A DNA stretch of 64,000 nt, taken from Emmonsiellopsis sp. PD_33. Its lineage: Eukaryota > Ascomycota > Eurotiomycetes > Onygenales > Ajellomycetaceae. The stretch covers positions 1 through 64,000 of the forward strand of contig JANTQF010000117.1 in assembly GCA_032988165.1 (NCBI GenBank), given 5' to 3'. The position numbers and the translations under genes were made by a program. Under the pieces are notes generated by a model. The model was not told the DNA's origin, searched no databases, and worked only from the letters and a program-made list of their open reading frames with translations. Shown one piece after another: positions 44,714 to 57,700 of this stretch (its first letter is position 1; every line of letters begins with the position of its first letter).

Positions 44714-47700
44714 GGAAGGGAGAAGCAGGCAAGAGTCAACTTACGAAGTAATACTCTCCATCCTCTCCGCCGTCAACTTGAAACAAACCCTCATCAACTC
44801 CTGCGCCAACATGGGCTCCTTCCTCCTCAGCTCATTCCACTCCTCAATCCCCAGCCGCCACACCACACTATCCCGTTCCGCCCTCACCGTCGCGGTCCGC
44901 TTCGTGCCTCCGAAAAATGGCAACTCCCCACACGGCCGTCCCGCCACGATTAGCTCGAAATAACTCCCCTGCGGCGTCTGGTACTCAGCGCGCAACATGC
45001 CCGATTCGAGCAGGTAGAAGTTTTGCGGGTCCTCGCCGTCGCGGTATAGAACCGAGTTTATGGGGAAGACTTCGCGGACGAAGTAGGCGCAGGCGGGGAA
45101 CCAGAAGTCTTCGTTTTCTTGGGTGAGGCCTTGGAAGGTTTGTAGGATGAGGGGGAGGGGCTGTTGGAAGGTGGACCATTTTTGGAATGTGGATTTGTCC
45201 GCGTGGGAGCGGGCTTCTTCTTCGCGGAGGGTGGTTGTGGCGATTTGGTGGAGGTAGTGGCCGCGGGGGGAGTTGAAGAGGGTGTCTGGCAGGGTGTTGA
45301 TCTGGGATTGGCCTTGGTTTTGGGGGGGTTGGGAAACTTCTGTTTCGTACTTCTGTTAGACGAGGACCCAAGAGAGGGGGAGGACGGAGGGATATGGACT
45401 TACCTAAGAAGCGGGAAGTGGTGTATTCGTTGCTCCCTACCATGGCGTCTTTGCGCTGATAGAGGGCCTTCAGAAGCTCGTTCTCACAATACTCCAGTGC
45501 AGAGTTCAGATTTTCGAATATCTCCACCTGGTTTTCTTCCCCAAAGAGGCCGACATTTTGTAAGCTCCTCCCAACTTCTCCATGAACATCGAGACCGCTG
45601 ATGATCATATGCACCCTCCGTTTCGAAAGTATTCTGTTCAACCGCGTGAAGGCCTCTGCGGCAGAGAAATCTAGCCCATTGACATGATTAAGATCAAGTA
45701 CCAAGAACCGTATTGGCTTGTCCTTGAAAGCATCTTCTTCAATCAACCCCCTTATCTTTTTTTCCACACTCACGATCGTGCCGAAAAAGAGGAATCCCGA
45801 AAGTTTGATGATAAAGGTTTGTTTACCCGCACCCTTCAAAAATTTGACGTGCATTGGATGTCGCCTCACTGTGGAAACAGCCACTTGGCCAGAGTATGTC
45901 GCCGTGATTGCCGATTTCCGAGCTGTTTGGGCAACGAAGTTTACACAGGCGAGGATGATACCGACAACAATTCCGATGACGAAGTCCCATGCGCCCATCG
46001 TGATGACAATTATTACCACCTGTTATATACCGGTTAGATATCGAATGTTGCGGGCTGCGCGATGGATTGATTGCCAATGGATAGTCCAATGGGGTTCTTA
46101 CCGTAAGATACTCCAGTTTATGCAGTTTGCCCCAGGTGTCGACAAGAGCCTCTTCCATCAATTCTATCCCAAGCATGTAGATGAGCGCACCCACGACCAT
46201 GATTGGAATAAACCCAATGATACCGGGCCCAGCAAGTAAGATACCAAAAGTTCCAAACGCCAGCATTATCCCTGCCAAACGACTGTTGCCCCCGCTGCCG
46301 ATGAAAAGGAGGCTGTTTGTGTATACCAGATAATTCTACACGGAGTCAGCTCTGCCAAGATAAATCAAAATCCATCCATCTATTTACCTGGATACTACCA
46401 AAGAATCCTGACATGGCGTTTGATATACCATGGGCGATTAATTCTCTGTCCACATTCAGGTTATCCTCGCCAGTTGAGATGCCCAGAGCAGGCACATTGA
46501 TTGGCACGTGTAGTACACCGAAAAATGTCAAAGCAAACATAGCAGGGACGGTTTCTGCAAGTGCTGGCCAATTTACAGCGGAAAAATCTAGAAAACGGTT
46601 AGTAAAGGGGGGTTTGAAGGAGTCAAGAAACAGAATTTAAACTCACCATAAAGGGTATAAAAATGATACCAAGGCTCGGATGACGATGGAGCTTCAAAAA
46701 TCCAACCCCGGCTCCTTAAAGTTTCTAACGGGAGATTCAAAGCAAACTTGAAGATGTAAAAGATCGCCGCAACGGATATAAAGTAGCCACCAACAAGGAA
46801 ATTCGACTTGACAAATCGCTTCAGTACAAGCAAACCGACAGCAACTACTAAAGGTACCGTCCAAAGAAAAATGGTATCAAGCTGTAATAACCTTTCCAGA
46901 GTTTCGAGATTATATTCGAGCGTTCCTGAGAGACGTGCGGAGACAACAACCCCGGTAGCAACAAGGAACCACCCAACGCCGCCAATGCATCCGATTAGTA
47001 TATGGCGAGGAAAGAATCCTATGAGAGAACCCAATCCAAACGCTCCCATGAGGAAGAATACAGACCCTGTCAAAACAGAGCTGATCGCATAAGATAGAAT
47101 AGTCGTGGCAAGTACTGATTTCTCATTGTCCTGTCCGACTCGGTTGAGAATCATAATCGCCATTTTATGGAAGAATGGAACCACTTCGATCATCTCGGAG
47201 CCGACTCCACCCCTGAATATTGACCCGCCACAGGAATATATAAGCTGGGCAATAATGGTACTGACGTAAAACATCGAGATGCCGTCCGGGCCTAGTGGTG
47301 CGAATATCGGCTCTCCCAAAGGGAAAAGTATCATCCCGTAGGAAAGTGCATCGAGGATATTGAGCAAAAGACCGAGAAAGACGGAGGGGATAAGACTGCT
47401 GGGATATAGTATCCCCTTTTGCCAGATTGTCTGCCTATCCCAGGTCTTCGGACTGGGAAATTGCCGCCACCAGGCGCTTCCTTTCGCATATATTGATCGG
47501 AATTTACCAACGTGCTTAGCTCTGAGATTCTGACCCTCAGCGTCATGTGGTGTGGTGCCGTAATCGCGATTCTTTGTTGGAGAAACCCGACGTATTAGGG
47601 GGGCTCGTTCGGGGTCCTGGGCCGTGGAGTCGTGTGATATGGTCAGGGCGGGATGGGAGAAATCTTCCGGGAGGGGTTCTTCGCTAGATTCTCCGCCATC

Positions 47701-48323
47701 GTCGCTTGGTGTCGAGGCCCGGATCAACGTAGTGAGGGCGGACGTCCCGAATTTTGGAGAAGGTTGAGATGTCGGAGATTCAGACGTTTCTGCAATCGGT
47801 GCCGGACGATGTGATTGGGCCCCCACAAACCGGTTGAAAACGTTCTGATCCCCGTCAGGCATTGCGAGATTATGAGATGCATCCGTTGACGGCTCTATGG
47901 CAGGCTTATCCGCGCACTCTGGTTCTCCATTGAACAAGGCCAGCGACGCCAGCTCCGCCGTCTTCTCTCGAACACCTTGGGAGGAATACTGTCCGGCATC
48001 TATGGATGACATCATGTGTTACTACCATTTTTGAGGCAACGAGCTGAGACAATTGGAAAATATGGAAACCCACCTAGAGACCCGCGGAATGAGCGATGGT
48101 AAAACGACCTGGTCGGAGTTCTCTCGTTTAGGGATGTGGAATAGGGAGCTGTGGGCGGGGAGCTGGCATCCCCCGCAGTGCCTGGCTGAGATTCATACGG
48201 AGGGTGGTCGACGAAAGCAGGGAAGGGTTCGCGCTCATCGTCCGCCTCCGCACGCGCCGAGCTCTCTTGAACCTCTCTTGTGGGTTGCGAGGTTCCCCGG
48301 CCTAGGAGCCCACCGCCAGCCAT
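44589..48323 (-). CDS. SulP/SLC26-family vacuolar transporter with STAS and cNMP domains (Vsb1/Ygr125w-like)
   Basis: Seven exons (48323-48074, 47999-46647, 46587-46388, 46335-46102, 46019-45404, 45339-44745, 44610-44589) give 1089 residues in frame. A 210-residue disordered N-terminus precedes a SulP membrane domain of about 10-12 helices (GLLLNILDALSYGMILFPLG, IYSCGGSIFRGG, GVLHVPINVPALGIS). A STAS domain follows (LVLDLNHVNGLDFSAAEAF, about 740-850). A cyclic-nucleotide-binding-like domain is last (LYRDGEDPQNFYLLESG, GRPCGELPFFGG, about 970-1070). This architecture and length match yeast Ygr125w/Vsb1, needed for vacuolar uptake of basic amino acids. Alternatively it could be a sulfate permease relative. 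The last intron holds a tetranucleotide repeat and a canonical TACTAAC branch site; the final exon is 22 nt. Confidence 0.85.
44674..44713. repeat. (GAAA)n microsatellite inside an intron
   Basis: About ten GAAA units on the + strand, which read as a TTTC pyrimidine tract on the coding strand. They sit inside the last intron (44744-44611) of the Vsb1-like gene. Confidence 0.85.
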
Positions 48324-50773
48324 GTCGTTGGAGCTTCACTTTACCCGCAACCTTCTTCACGCATACGAGGATGGGTATGGGAGCTGTGGCAGGCCGCGAA
48401 GGAGCCTATATGGGTATCTAGACGGTCGTTTCCGCTCCAAACGCATTCAGGCGGGTGTGCGACGACTCGGAGGACTGGAGGGGTGCGAGAGCAATGACGC
48501 AGATATCGAAATCGGGGATAGGGGCAAGGTTACCAAACTTTGCCGAGAGAAGAGGTATCGAAGTCGAAATGGCCCTGGAGCAACCAGACGGCTCTCTGGA
48601 GAAAGGAATCGAAAAGGCAGACGGTGCGGAGGGTCTGTTTTCCTGGTCGAAAAGTTGATGCGAGATATTCAAGCGGTGCTAACCAGGCCTAGAATAAAAT
48701 ACTAGTAATCCACTCTGGCTGAGTTTGCCCCCCGCCTATAAACATTAACCCACGGCCACCTCGAAGCATAATCCGGCCATACCGCGCCGCAACAATACCG
48801 CCGCGCGATAAATAATGCCAGGAGGAATCTTTGCCATCCTGGAGTTGCCTCGTGGATGAAAAATTTTCCTTTAGGCTGGAGCTGTTGTAAGCTTGGGCCG
48901 TGGGATGAGGCAAAAAAGCGATGGCTAGTACGATGAACTAATGCAACTTCATGCCATCGATGGTGTCAGACAGGGAATCTCTCCTGCATTAGCCAGACTA
49001 CCGAGCATCAAGAGGGATCGAATGGCCATGGCTTCTCTGGAAACAAACTACATCTGGGTACCCTAAGACTGGACCATACTGCCGATTTGAACCTCGAAGA
49101 GAAGCATCGAATTGTTCGGAATCAACTGCCATTGTAAAATGGTTGCATTGGCCTATAATATTACCTGCACCTATAAGAAAGGTTGATGCTCTTGGAGAGT
49201 CCATTGGGGGACTGTACCATCAGCCCGGGGGAGTCTGGTGGACGGCAGATAGTAACTACTAGTAGTGAAAACCAACTTCATCCACGCAAGATACGGCGTA
49301 TTTAGGAGAAATTGAAAATTGAAGTTTACTATGTGATAGTTATCAATTTACTCTTACTCCACTCCATTGCCTTTTCTCGCGCTGTCCGTTATCAAGTCCC
49401 GTTCGCTTATTGAAATATGTGCCCTCCGTAAATGATGTCATCGTCTACAGGGATAGCTACTATTGAGGGCGTGAAAACCCAGCTGAATGAAACGAACCGT
49501 TTCGCATAGTCAGATCAATTAGCATCAATCACTGGCAGTCTCATCACTCCCTACAGATCAAGTAACCAGATACAATAACGAATTCCCTACATTTACAACG
49601 AGCTCCGAGGTAAACTTTAACCTTGAACGTTCCGCGCCAATCAAAACGCAGATAAGCCGAGGGAGTCCAGTTCCCGCGCGGGCGGAGCCTCATAAACTTC
49701 AACGTAAATCCCGAGCAAACATCAGGTCTTGCTATTCGTGAATACTCTATACTGACACTCTACATTGGTTGGATGTTCCAATGGCTATCTGCTAATACAT
49801 AGTAGGTAGTAGTATATTGCTGCACGTGGATCAACCATGGGGGATCAGGTAATCAGGAAAATTGTTGGGCCCTGACCTCCCTCGCACACATTCTGGAACT
49901 GGGCTTCGAATATCGATCAAGATACCAGCTGCGCAGTGGAGTGGAAGTTTTGATATTCCTGAAGTTGTTCTTTTGTTATCCGCCTTGATAACCCCCGGGC
50001 GAGCAATCTCTGCAGCACGACGATGACCTGGATGGACCGCACTTGAGAGAGAATAACCTGAAGAATGGTATTGGGGAATCAACGGCTTAGGCCACCAAGA
50101 GAAGAGATTGAATTTGAAGAATCCCATGGGTCCTTCCCCAGGGGGTCCTTTGATTCCAAAAACTATCTGAAATCTAATCTAGGAGAGGAACCGTTTGGAG
50201 ACATTCTTGTTGTCATTCCAGGGGTAGCTATGCACAGAGATATTCTAAGCCAATTTCCAACCCCCGCTATGACGGCAATGGTGTGTCTGGCTCACGGAGA
50301 GGCAGGATGTACACGGTTTCGCAGTGGTCGTCCCCAAGAGAAGTTTAGGGGGAGCGGGTATTGGCGATGGCTATGATTCCAAGCTGCGGGCCTCTGCCTT
50401 CCCATCACTGTCGGGTTGGATACGGAATAGCCGGGGACCGGATGGGGATGGTCGGGCTTTAATCGCAGGCCTAGCGTTGAGGGAATTGTTCTATATATCT
50501 CCTATCCGGCGTGGGAAGCCCCTGCAGAGTGAGCTGAAAATGGATAAGTAGACAAATCCACTGGCGAGGCTGATGTGTGTTGCAAATACCCGATGGTCCT
50601 TTCGGCCTTGTAGGCTGCGGCTAGAATGCCGCTTACGCTTTGGCTAGCCTTGAGCATGCAATAAATGGCCGGAACCTTTTCGGAGCAATCAGCTTCGGTT
50701 GCCTGCCGTCGCATAGGGTAGAAAGGTATGTTGTATGGTGGGTTATGGGTCGTATCCTCATGTGGATAGCGAA
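48324..50773. other. intergenic region upstream of the Vsb1-like gene
   Basis: The first part is the Vsb1-like promoter and leader. An ATG-started frame of 103 codons lies at 50065-50376 (+), and another open stretch at 50324-50551 has a different phase. Their products have no recognised motif and no convincing intron joins them. No RNA gene or repeat is seen. Confidence 0.4.
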
Positions 50774-51658
50774 CTAGCTCAAACGTTGGAGATATCCCTG
50801 CGCAATAAGCCGTTCCACGTCTCCTAGTCGAACATAGAATTGACTGTTTTTTGTCAATGTGATAGCACTATTGTAAAATGGAAGAGTCAGTAAAATGAAA
50901 GCTGCTAAAAGATAGAGGAGCGGATAACGGGGCATAGAGAGTGAATGACATAACACCCGCAATTGAAGGGGAACATACCCATATTCCGTCTGAATCTCTC
51001 CCGCATCCTTAAGCACGCGCACATCAATAAACAAGTCTTTAGGCGGCTCCAGACTCCCCGTCAAATCAATATCAATCCACTGCCCCTTATAGGCCGCAAG
51101 CATATCACTATACTGGCGGAAATACTCCACCTCCTCCGGACTCAGCGAATTGACACTTCCACCACCGCCCTGTGCCTGCATCGTACCCCCATCACCCTGC
51201 TGCATCTGTTGCTCATCCAGCACATCGCGGCCCTGCCAACACATTTCCTCCAGTTTCTCAGCACGCGTCCGGTGGTATGCAAGGAGGCATCGCTTGTTGC
51301 GGCGCATGGACAGGTGGTCCACGAGCAATGCGCAGGCCGTCGCCTGGTTCTCCGACGGATTGAATGTGCCTTCGAATGGGGTCAGGATGCGCGCGACATC
51401 CTTGTCCAACTCGCGCACTTCGCGTGCTACGGAGCGGACCATCTCGGTCTGGTAGGGGGGCAGGTGGGAGAGAGCTTGCATGCGTTTGGCATGTTGGACC
51501 TAGAGGGGAGAGGGCGCGTGGGATAAATTAGCACCATGCGTACACCCATTCAAGCTATATCCACGGGAGGTTCCGATTTTTGCAGGCGCGCGAACGAGTT
51601 GGGGTTGGAAGGTTAATAATTGCCTGCGTACCAGTTTATTCCCCAGTTCTCCGTACAT
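50774..51658 (-). CDS. PSF1: GINS complex subunit Psf1
   Basis: Three exons (51658-51632, 51499-50979, 50867-50774) encode 213 residues, the usual size for Psf1. The first exon is 27 nt and gives MYGELGNKL, the conserved start of the family. Further family signatures are HLSMRRNKRCLLAYHRTR, the GQWIDIDLTGSLEPPKDLF block, VRVLKDAGEIQTEYG and the C-terminal small domain ending in FYVRLGDVERLIAQGYLQ. Psf1 joins Sld5, Psf2 and Psf3 in GINS, part of the Cdc45-MCM-GINS replicative helicase in the nucleus. A Gln/Gly-rich spacer (QQMQQGDGG) between helices is variable in fungi. All splice phases are consistent. Single-copy housekeeping gene. Confidence 0.95.
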
Positions 51659-53037
51659 TGTCCTGTCCTATATCTTGCAGCAACAATATATGCTATGTTC
51701 GTTGAACGCGCGGGCCACAGTGCAGGTCTGGGACTAGTCGCGGAGGGGGTTGCTGCTTGCTGAATGAGAGCCAATGCTCTGTGAAGCTGTGTACTATCTC
51801 CTCGTGGACCGTCGCCGCTGAGACACGAACACTGACCGGTGGCTGGCTGCTGCGTGCATCAGATCGTGGTCTCGGATTCCCAGCGGGTTGGTGGTGGTGA
51901 TGTTGTGTCGTCGTTCGCGCCAAGACGCGGCTCAAAGACAAAATGGGTTTGAGAGCCGCACAATGGAAGCTTGTTTCCTTTCTTCCCACACCTCATCTCG
52001 CCTGCAATGAACCAGCTCTTCTGTATCATATTCATTGAAGAAGTGAGACCAGGCATATTGTTCCCATCCACTAGGCAGCTTTGTGTGCCCGTTTGTCTCT
52101 GTTTCTATTTTCTGCCTGTCTGTCTCCTTTTCTTTCTGCAACATGCCTTGGGTTGTGATGCAGGTTTCAGACCCTGAACCTTTATTCGCCGGGTAGCCAG
52201 ACGGTTAATGCCATGAAGCTTTGGTGAAGGGGCCTCCGGAAGCAGCTGTCCCTGACTACTGCTGCAGGGTTGTAGGATGGGTAACCCTCCCTTTGCGCTG
52301 CGTGTGTTATTCTTGGGAATGCTACGTTCTACTGCACCGTACCAGACTGGCTGACCATGTGTGGTTGAACAGGCGGCGGAAGCTATCTGGCCTGCATGCC
52401 GATACCCCAGCCACCAGGTGGTCCGTGTTGGGAATTCGATATGAAGTGGCAAAGATTGAAGACTATGGGTTTTTTTTTGAAAGCTTTGCAGTAATGATGA
52501 TATTCGATTAATCGCAGTAATACTAACGGAACCTAGGAAAAACAGTACAGCACATGCATGATAAAGTGCGCTATTGACATCCAAAGAACTTGTTCCAAAA
52601 TCTTCCCGTCCAACAGCCAAAATTAGGAAAAAACGGGCCAAATAAAGTCTGACAAAGTAGTAGTGACAAACGTCCCGTTCCGCCCAAATCCAAGAAGGAA
52701 AGCAAAAAGGAAACGAAAACACACGATGCGTGGGAAAACAAGAATGCATACACGTACCAAGAAACGAAGCCAAAAACCGGATTCCCATGTCTCTAACGCC
52801 GGCAAATCCTCCCCATAGATTTTCAAACTTTGGAGAAGGAAAAAGCCCATAGTTGGCACCACCTCGGGAAAATGCAAAAAGGAGAAGATCTGAAGAAGTA
52901 GGAAATAAATGGAATGAAAAAAGGGGTTGTCAAGAAATACAATGCGAGAATGGGAAGAAGGGAGGCACGGATAAGAGACATGTCCATTAACAGTACATTC
53001 ATCTACAAGGGCCAAAAAAAGGGGGAAAGAGAACCCA
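51659..53037. other. intergenic region, Psf1 promoter and 3' flank of the HMG-box gene
   Basis: The region carries T- and CT-rich stretches and chance frames on both strands. No recognised gene, RNA or mobile element. Confidence 0.45.
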
Positions 53038-54700
53038 TCAGAGAAGCTTTTGCTGGCTGTTGGTGTATTCGTATGGGGGACCGCTGATCCAATCTTCGAA
53101 TTCATGGCCACCTTCCATCTGGTTTTCATTCCACATCTCGCGACCCTCGATGATTTGCTGCATAGCTGGAGGGTAGCAAGGCTGCTCCTGATATCGCTCC
53201 GTTTCTTGACCGGCAAGAGTCGTGGGCAAGTACTGCGACTGTACTTGCCAGACGCCAAGCTGATCACTATAGCTCTCTCCCTCACTCGAAGGTAGTCCAG
53301 GTTGACCCAATGCAAGGAGCTGGGGGTCAACCTGCATATCCAGGGACCCGGGTGTTCGTGACTGTGGATGGGGTTGCTGTTGTTGAAGGAGATCGGGATG
53401 CGCATTGCCAGGAAGCCCGGTCAAAGTACCTGGTACGCCGTCATATTGAATGCCTGGGACGCCCATTCTTCTGAAGGTAACATCTTCAATGTTGGGGCCC
53501 ATCCCGCTTTGGCGGACGGACGGCTCGTAATATTGCGTTGGTTCTGGGGGCGCAAGCATGCCGGGAACTGGTCTGCCGGGATTCACCATCTCCCACGATG
53601 ACCGGTTCATGTCGCCGTTGGCATAAAGGTCTCCGTTTTGGTCGAAGGGCGTTGCTTGTCGGCTCTCGTACGAGCTATCTTGCTCAAGCGGGGAGGAGTG
53701 GCGGCTTTGGACTTCTTCTTTAATCGCGCTCCTGGCTCTCTTGTTCATGCCATTCGAATATGAGCCGATGTCGTACTCCGGATCTTTCAGCGAGGCATTG
53801 TTTCCGTCATCCTGCGATCGTCGTTTCTTGGGGGTATTCTGATTCTTATTCGGCGCAAATTTGTAATTTGGGTGCGCTTGTTGGTGGTTATTTCGCTCGG
53901 TGTTCGCGAGCATCTCGAAAAAGTCTTTCACTTCCTTTGGCTCAAGTGGCCAACTCTGCCCAGAAACCTGCGAGACAATTTGATGGTTGTTCTGTGCACA
54001 CCATTCTTTCGTTCTCTCAGCGTATGCCGAGCGGTATAGCATGAATGAGTTCATCGGCCGTGCGATTTTGCCATTCTTGAGCTCGACCTCTCTCATGCGC
54101 TCCTCGGTTGATCTATTTACCCACGCCTCCATGTCTCTGATCGGTACTTGCATGTTCTTCGTCAGTTCGCTCAACGGGGTGCTGATAAGCGTCTCTCCTG
54201 GCGGGCTGTGTCGCTTCCGAATTCGTGGTGTTCGCTTCGTGCGGATCTTGGTTGCGTCGGGTTCTGCGCCCGATCTCTGTGGTTCGATGCGTTAGTTTCC
54301 ATACATAAATCATGCTTCAGGTTCTTTCTGCATCAATTACCTTGATTGGATATCTTTGCAGGTATGCGCTTTCATTGGCATTTCCGTATTGGTCATAATG
54401 CGGATAGTTGTCCTGTTAACAAGTTAGACAACGACTCCCTGACTTTCTCCAGCACATGCTCAATGAAAGTATCCAGTTACTTACTGCAATAACTCTGGGC
54501 AGTCCAGAATTGTCCACCGGGCGATTGCCATACTGCAAAAGCTGCGGCTCCCCGTTGTGCGTGTACATGTTGACAAGTTCTGTGTTGCCGCCAAGGTAAG
54601 GCGATGGAGTGGTATTCGGTGAAGAGTTGCTGAAATTGCTGACAACGTCTGAGGCCGTTGAACCTGGAGACGCTGATGGGTGACAATGGGTATTTAACAT
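53038..54700 (-). CDS. HMG-box transcription factor, Ste11/FMF-1-like
   Basis: Three exons (54700-54485, 54412-54341, 54276-53038) joined in phase 0 give 508 residues. Residues 1-96 are Ser/Asn/Thr-rich. A very basic stretch (TKRTPRIRKRHSPP) at about 105-120 precedes a single HMG box at about 167-240. The box contains KIARPMNSFMLYRSAY, KEWCAQNNHQIVSQVSGQSW and ERNNHQQAHPNYKF. The inserted KEWCAQNNHQ and the NHQ...HPNYKF pattern resemble the fission-yeast Ste11 / Neurospora FMF-1 group that controls mating and sexual development. MAT HMG proteins differ. A KKRR nuclear-localisation-like motif follows the box, then a long Pro/Gln-rich C-terminus. Very long noncoding DNA lies upstream. Confidence 0.85.
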
Positions 54701-57700
54701 GCTGGAAATCCTTTTGCTTGTTGGAGAAGATGCGTAAGTTCACTGTTTTTGGTGAAAGAGATTGGGGTCGACGAGAGTTGCAGGACTCTCTCCTTGCCAA
54801 TTGGACTTGCCGAGCGGATGATCCAGTGAGGAAACTATCCTGGCAATAAAACGGTCGGGAAGGAACAGCGAAGTGCTGGTTGTTTGTATAGGTACGAGAG
54901 TTGGTGTGTGAAGGAAAGAAGAAGCTCCCCGATCCAAGGTAGCTTTTAGTCGGTATCGCGCGTGTTATGTATGCCGGTTTGTGTGGAGCTAGGAGCTTAT
55001 GCTTTCACATTCCTCAGAGCTCAATTTTGTGGCTTAAAGAGAAACGAACCGTTACACCACTTCGCTCCGGTAGCCTTCGAGACTATGACTTCCTCTTAGT
55101 CAGGCACGAGCCGTCCCGGTGACTGGTTCCTGGTTCCTGGAGTGGCACGACCGGTGCTTGAGTTCGGAGGGGGATGGAGGCGGTGGTAGTGGGTGACAGG
55201 GTCAGAAGACTGGCAAATGACCGAGGTGAGGAGATTCTGCAATTATCTCCCACAAGATTGGGGCCACCGGATGCGGAAGTCCAAGGGGGGGGTAGGGGAG
55301 AAAATGGGGTTCGGGATTATTTGGTAGTGGGTTTCCAGGAACGGTAGGTAGGTAGCTTTGACACCCTTCTCGGCCTGGGGGGTGTCTTGTTTGTTTTCGT
55401 TGTTGTTTGAGAAGAGGTGGATGTTTATTTTAAGATAAAAGAAAGTTGGCCCGAATGGTGGTATTGCGCACTTCTTGTCTGCTTAGTCCACTTTTTTTTC
55501 CCCTTCTTGTCAATGCCTTTGCGATGCCGGTTGATAATTTGGAAAGGCAAATGTTGACGATAAGCAGGTGGGAAGAAAAAGCAGAGCGGAAGAACGGCAA
55601 GAAACCAAAAAGAATAAAACTGGAGCTAGCTAGCTGCAGAGCCGCTCTTGGTATGAACCTGTTGCAATCACCCGCTCTTGGATGCGGCAGCTTAGATTCA
55701 ATATCTGATAGCGGCTGCAAGAGAGTGGTTCAGAGACATGCAGCAGGGCCAGGAAGCCGGGTGTCTAAAGCGGATTTTAGCAATCAGAACCCTGTCACTT
55801 TTTCTTGAACGAGGAGGAAAACAACGCAGGCACACTGGTAGTAGTGTGCGATGGAGGGGGAGTGGGGGGGATTAGGGAAGAGGAATGTTTCTTGAGAAGC
55901 TTCTTTGTCTTGAGGAGTGAGGTGGGTAGGAGAGGGGGGAAGGGGGGGTGTGGGAGGGGAAGGGAAGCATCTTTGTACTAACCTTACGGAAGCAGTAAAG
56001 GAAGCTTACCCTGCTGTTGAAGACAAGAGGGGCCGGGCGGGGGGGGAGGATACCAAAATAGCTCGCCCTTTGTGCCTATGTGGTCGTTTCGTTTTTGTTT
56101 TATGATCGTGTTGTTTCCTCCCGTTTCATGTGAATCTTGCCATGCAACATGGGAGGCTGGAGCGAAGTTGGTGTTGAGAGAGGGAGTGATGTATGAGGCT
56201 GGGAGGAAGAGAGTTCCAATGGAGAGGAGAGAGGGGGAATGAGAGGAGGAATTGGGGAGTGTAAGTCTTTAAAGTGTGTAGGTTAGGTATATAAGTTAGC
56301 TATTGGGTGAATTATTTCTGCTCGAGCTTTTGCGGGATTCTAGAAGCAATATCAATAAAGCTGATATGCGTTATGTTATGTGCTGCCCCCAGAGTTGGGT
56401 GGTACTTACTGGGAACCCTGGGCCTGACAGTGGTATTTTGATATTCTCGGAGGCAGACAGACAGTGGTTGATCAGCAAGCCGTGCCTTGGCTACATATTT
56501 GCTTCGCATTTAACGTACATAATTGCTGCAGGAGAAGGACGGGGCAGGATGTTGGGCCCCAACCCACGGCCTTTTCTGCTATTTTATTCCATAAGAATAA
56601 CAATAATTATGATAATACATAATACATAATACCATACTTTTTGCCATTTGGCCCAACACGCCCAAAAGCAAAAAAGAAAGATGCAGGACTTAATGAGTTG
56701 TGGTCCAGTTCTTACCTCCGCGCCCTCTCTCTCCTCTCCCATGGAGCCTTGTTTGCTTTTTACTTTAATCTTTGGATATTGAAAATGACAGTGGAAAGGC
56801 GACTAGCTGGCAGCAAGCCATGACGATGAATGGCCCTCCCGATCTTGCATTTTTCGCCCTTTTAACTTACGGCTAGGAGTTGCGTCCTAGCTGGTCTGCT
56901 GTTGGTCCATGTTATTTTTCTTTTCCATAGAAAAATACAAGCCACGGCCCCTAAGCTTGTTACATGGATGATGGCCCATGGGGGGTTAGGTTGGAAGGAG
57001 AGAGGCTTTAGGAAAAAACCAACCTGCAATTTGCAAATCTACGACAGGGATGGTACGAGTAGTTAGTTAATGGTTCAGGTGTGAGGGAAGAAGAGCGAGA
57101 GGCCCAACTATGGTTCACTAAGGATTTGAAGACCACCCTGGTTCGCAGTACCAGTCGCAAACAGCCAGAAAAACAAATTCACGGCGAAATGGACGTGCGC
57201 TGCTTTTCTGGTTCTGTATTGGGGCGATCGCCTTGTGGCTTGATTTAGGGTAAAGTAAAAATCCAAAATCTAGCCGGGCAAGGGAAGGGGGAAGGATCTC
57301 TCATCTCAGATCGCAGATACATGTAGGTACTCCGGATTTAACGATTTCATGAGTTAGCCAACTGTACGGAGTAATTTTTCCCGTGTTTTCGATTTGTTAC
57401 ATTGGTTTTTCCGCCTTCTCCGCTTCCCTGGTGCGGGTATTCTGCTCGAAGACACAGGGATTATCCCTTCAGAGATGACGGGCAGCATAATCTCCCTCCG
57501 CGCATGAGAATAACAATTGTCGTCCATGAGCAATTTTCACGAGGCAAGCTGGCCAAGCATAGCAAAGGCACGCCCCTATGCATGCCGTTACCATACATCC
57601 TGACGATGGAGTAAGCGGCCAGAATTAGCCAGGTTCGCCCCTATGGGGAGAAGACCGGAGTTAGTATGGTTTGTGTATCATTGCTGTACGAGTCTGTACC

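Noticed and set aside
45352..45404. Acceptor ACAG at 45353 for the intron of the Vsb1-like gene
   Set aside because: It puts the downstream cNMP domain out of frame. The acceptor 13 nt further (ending at 45340) restores frame and keeps a CTAAC branch site at proper distance.
50065..50551. Two overlapping + strand frames upstream of PSF1
   Set aside because: A true ATG exists for the first, but no family is recognised and no good intron connects the two. Kept only as a note in the intergenic entry.
53038..54700. HMG-box gene as the MAT1-2 mating-type locus
   Set aside because: The box (ARPMNSFMLYRS with KEWCAQNNHQ) fits the Ste11/FMF-1 group. The APN2 and SLA2 genes that usually flank MAT are absent from this window.
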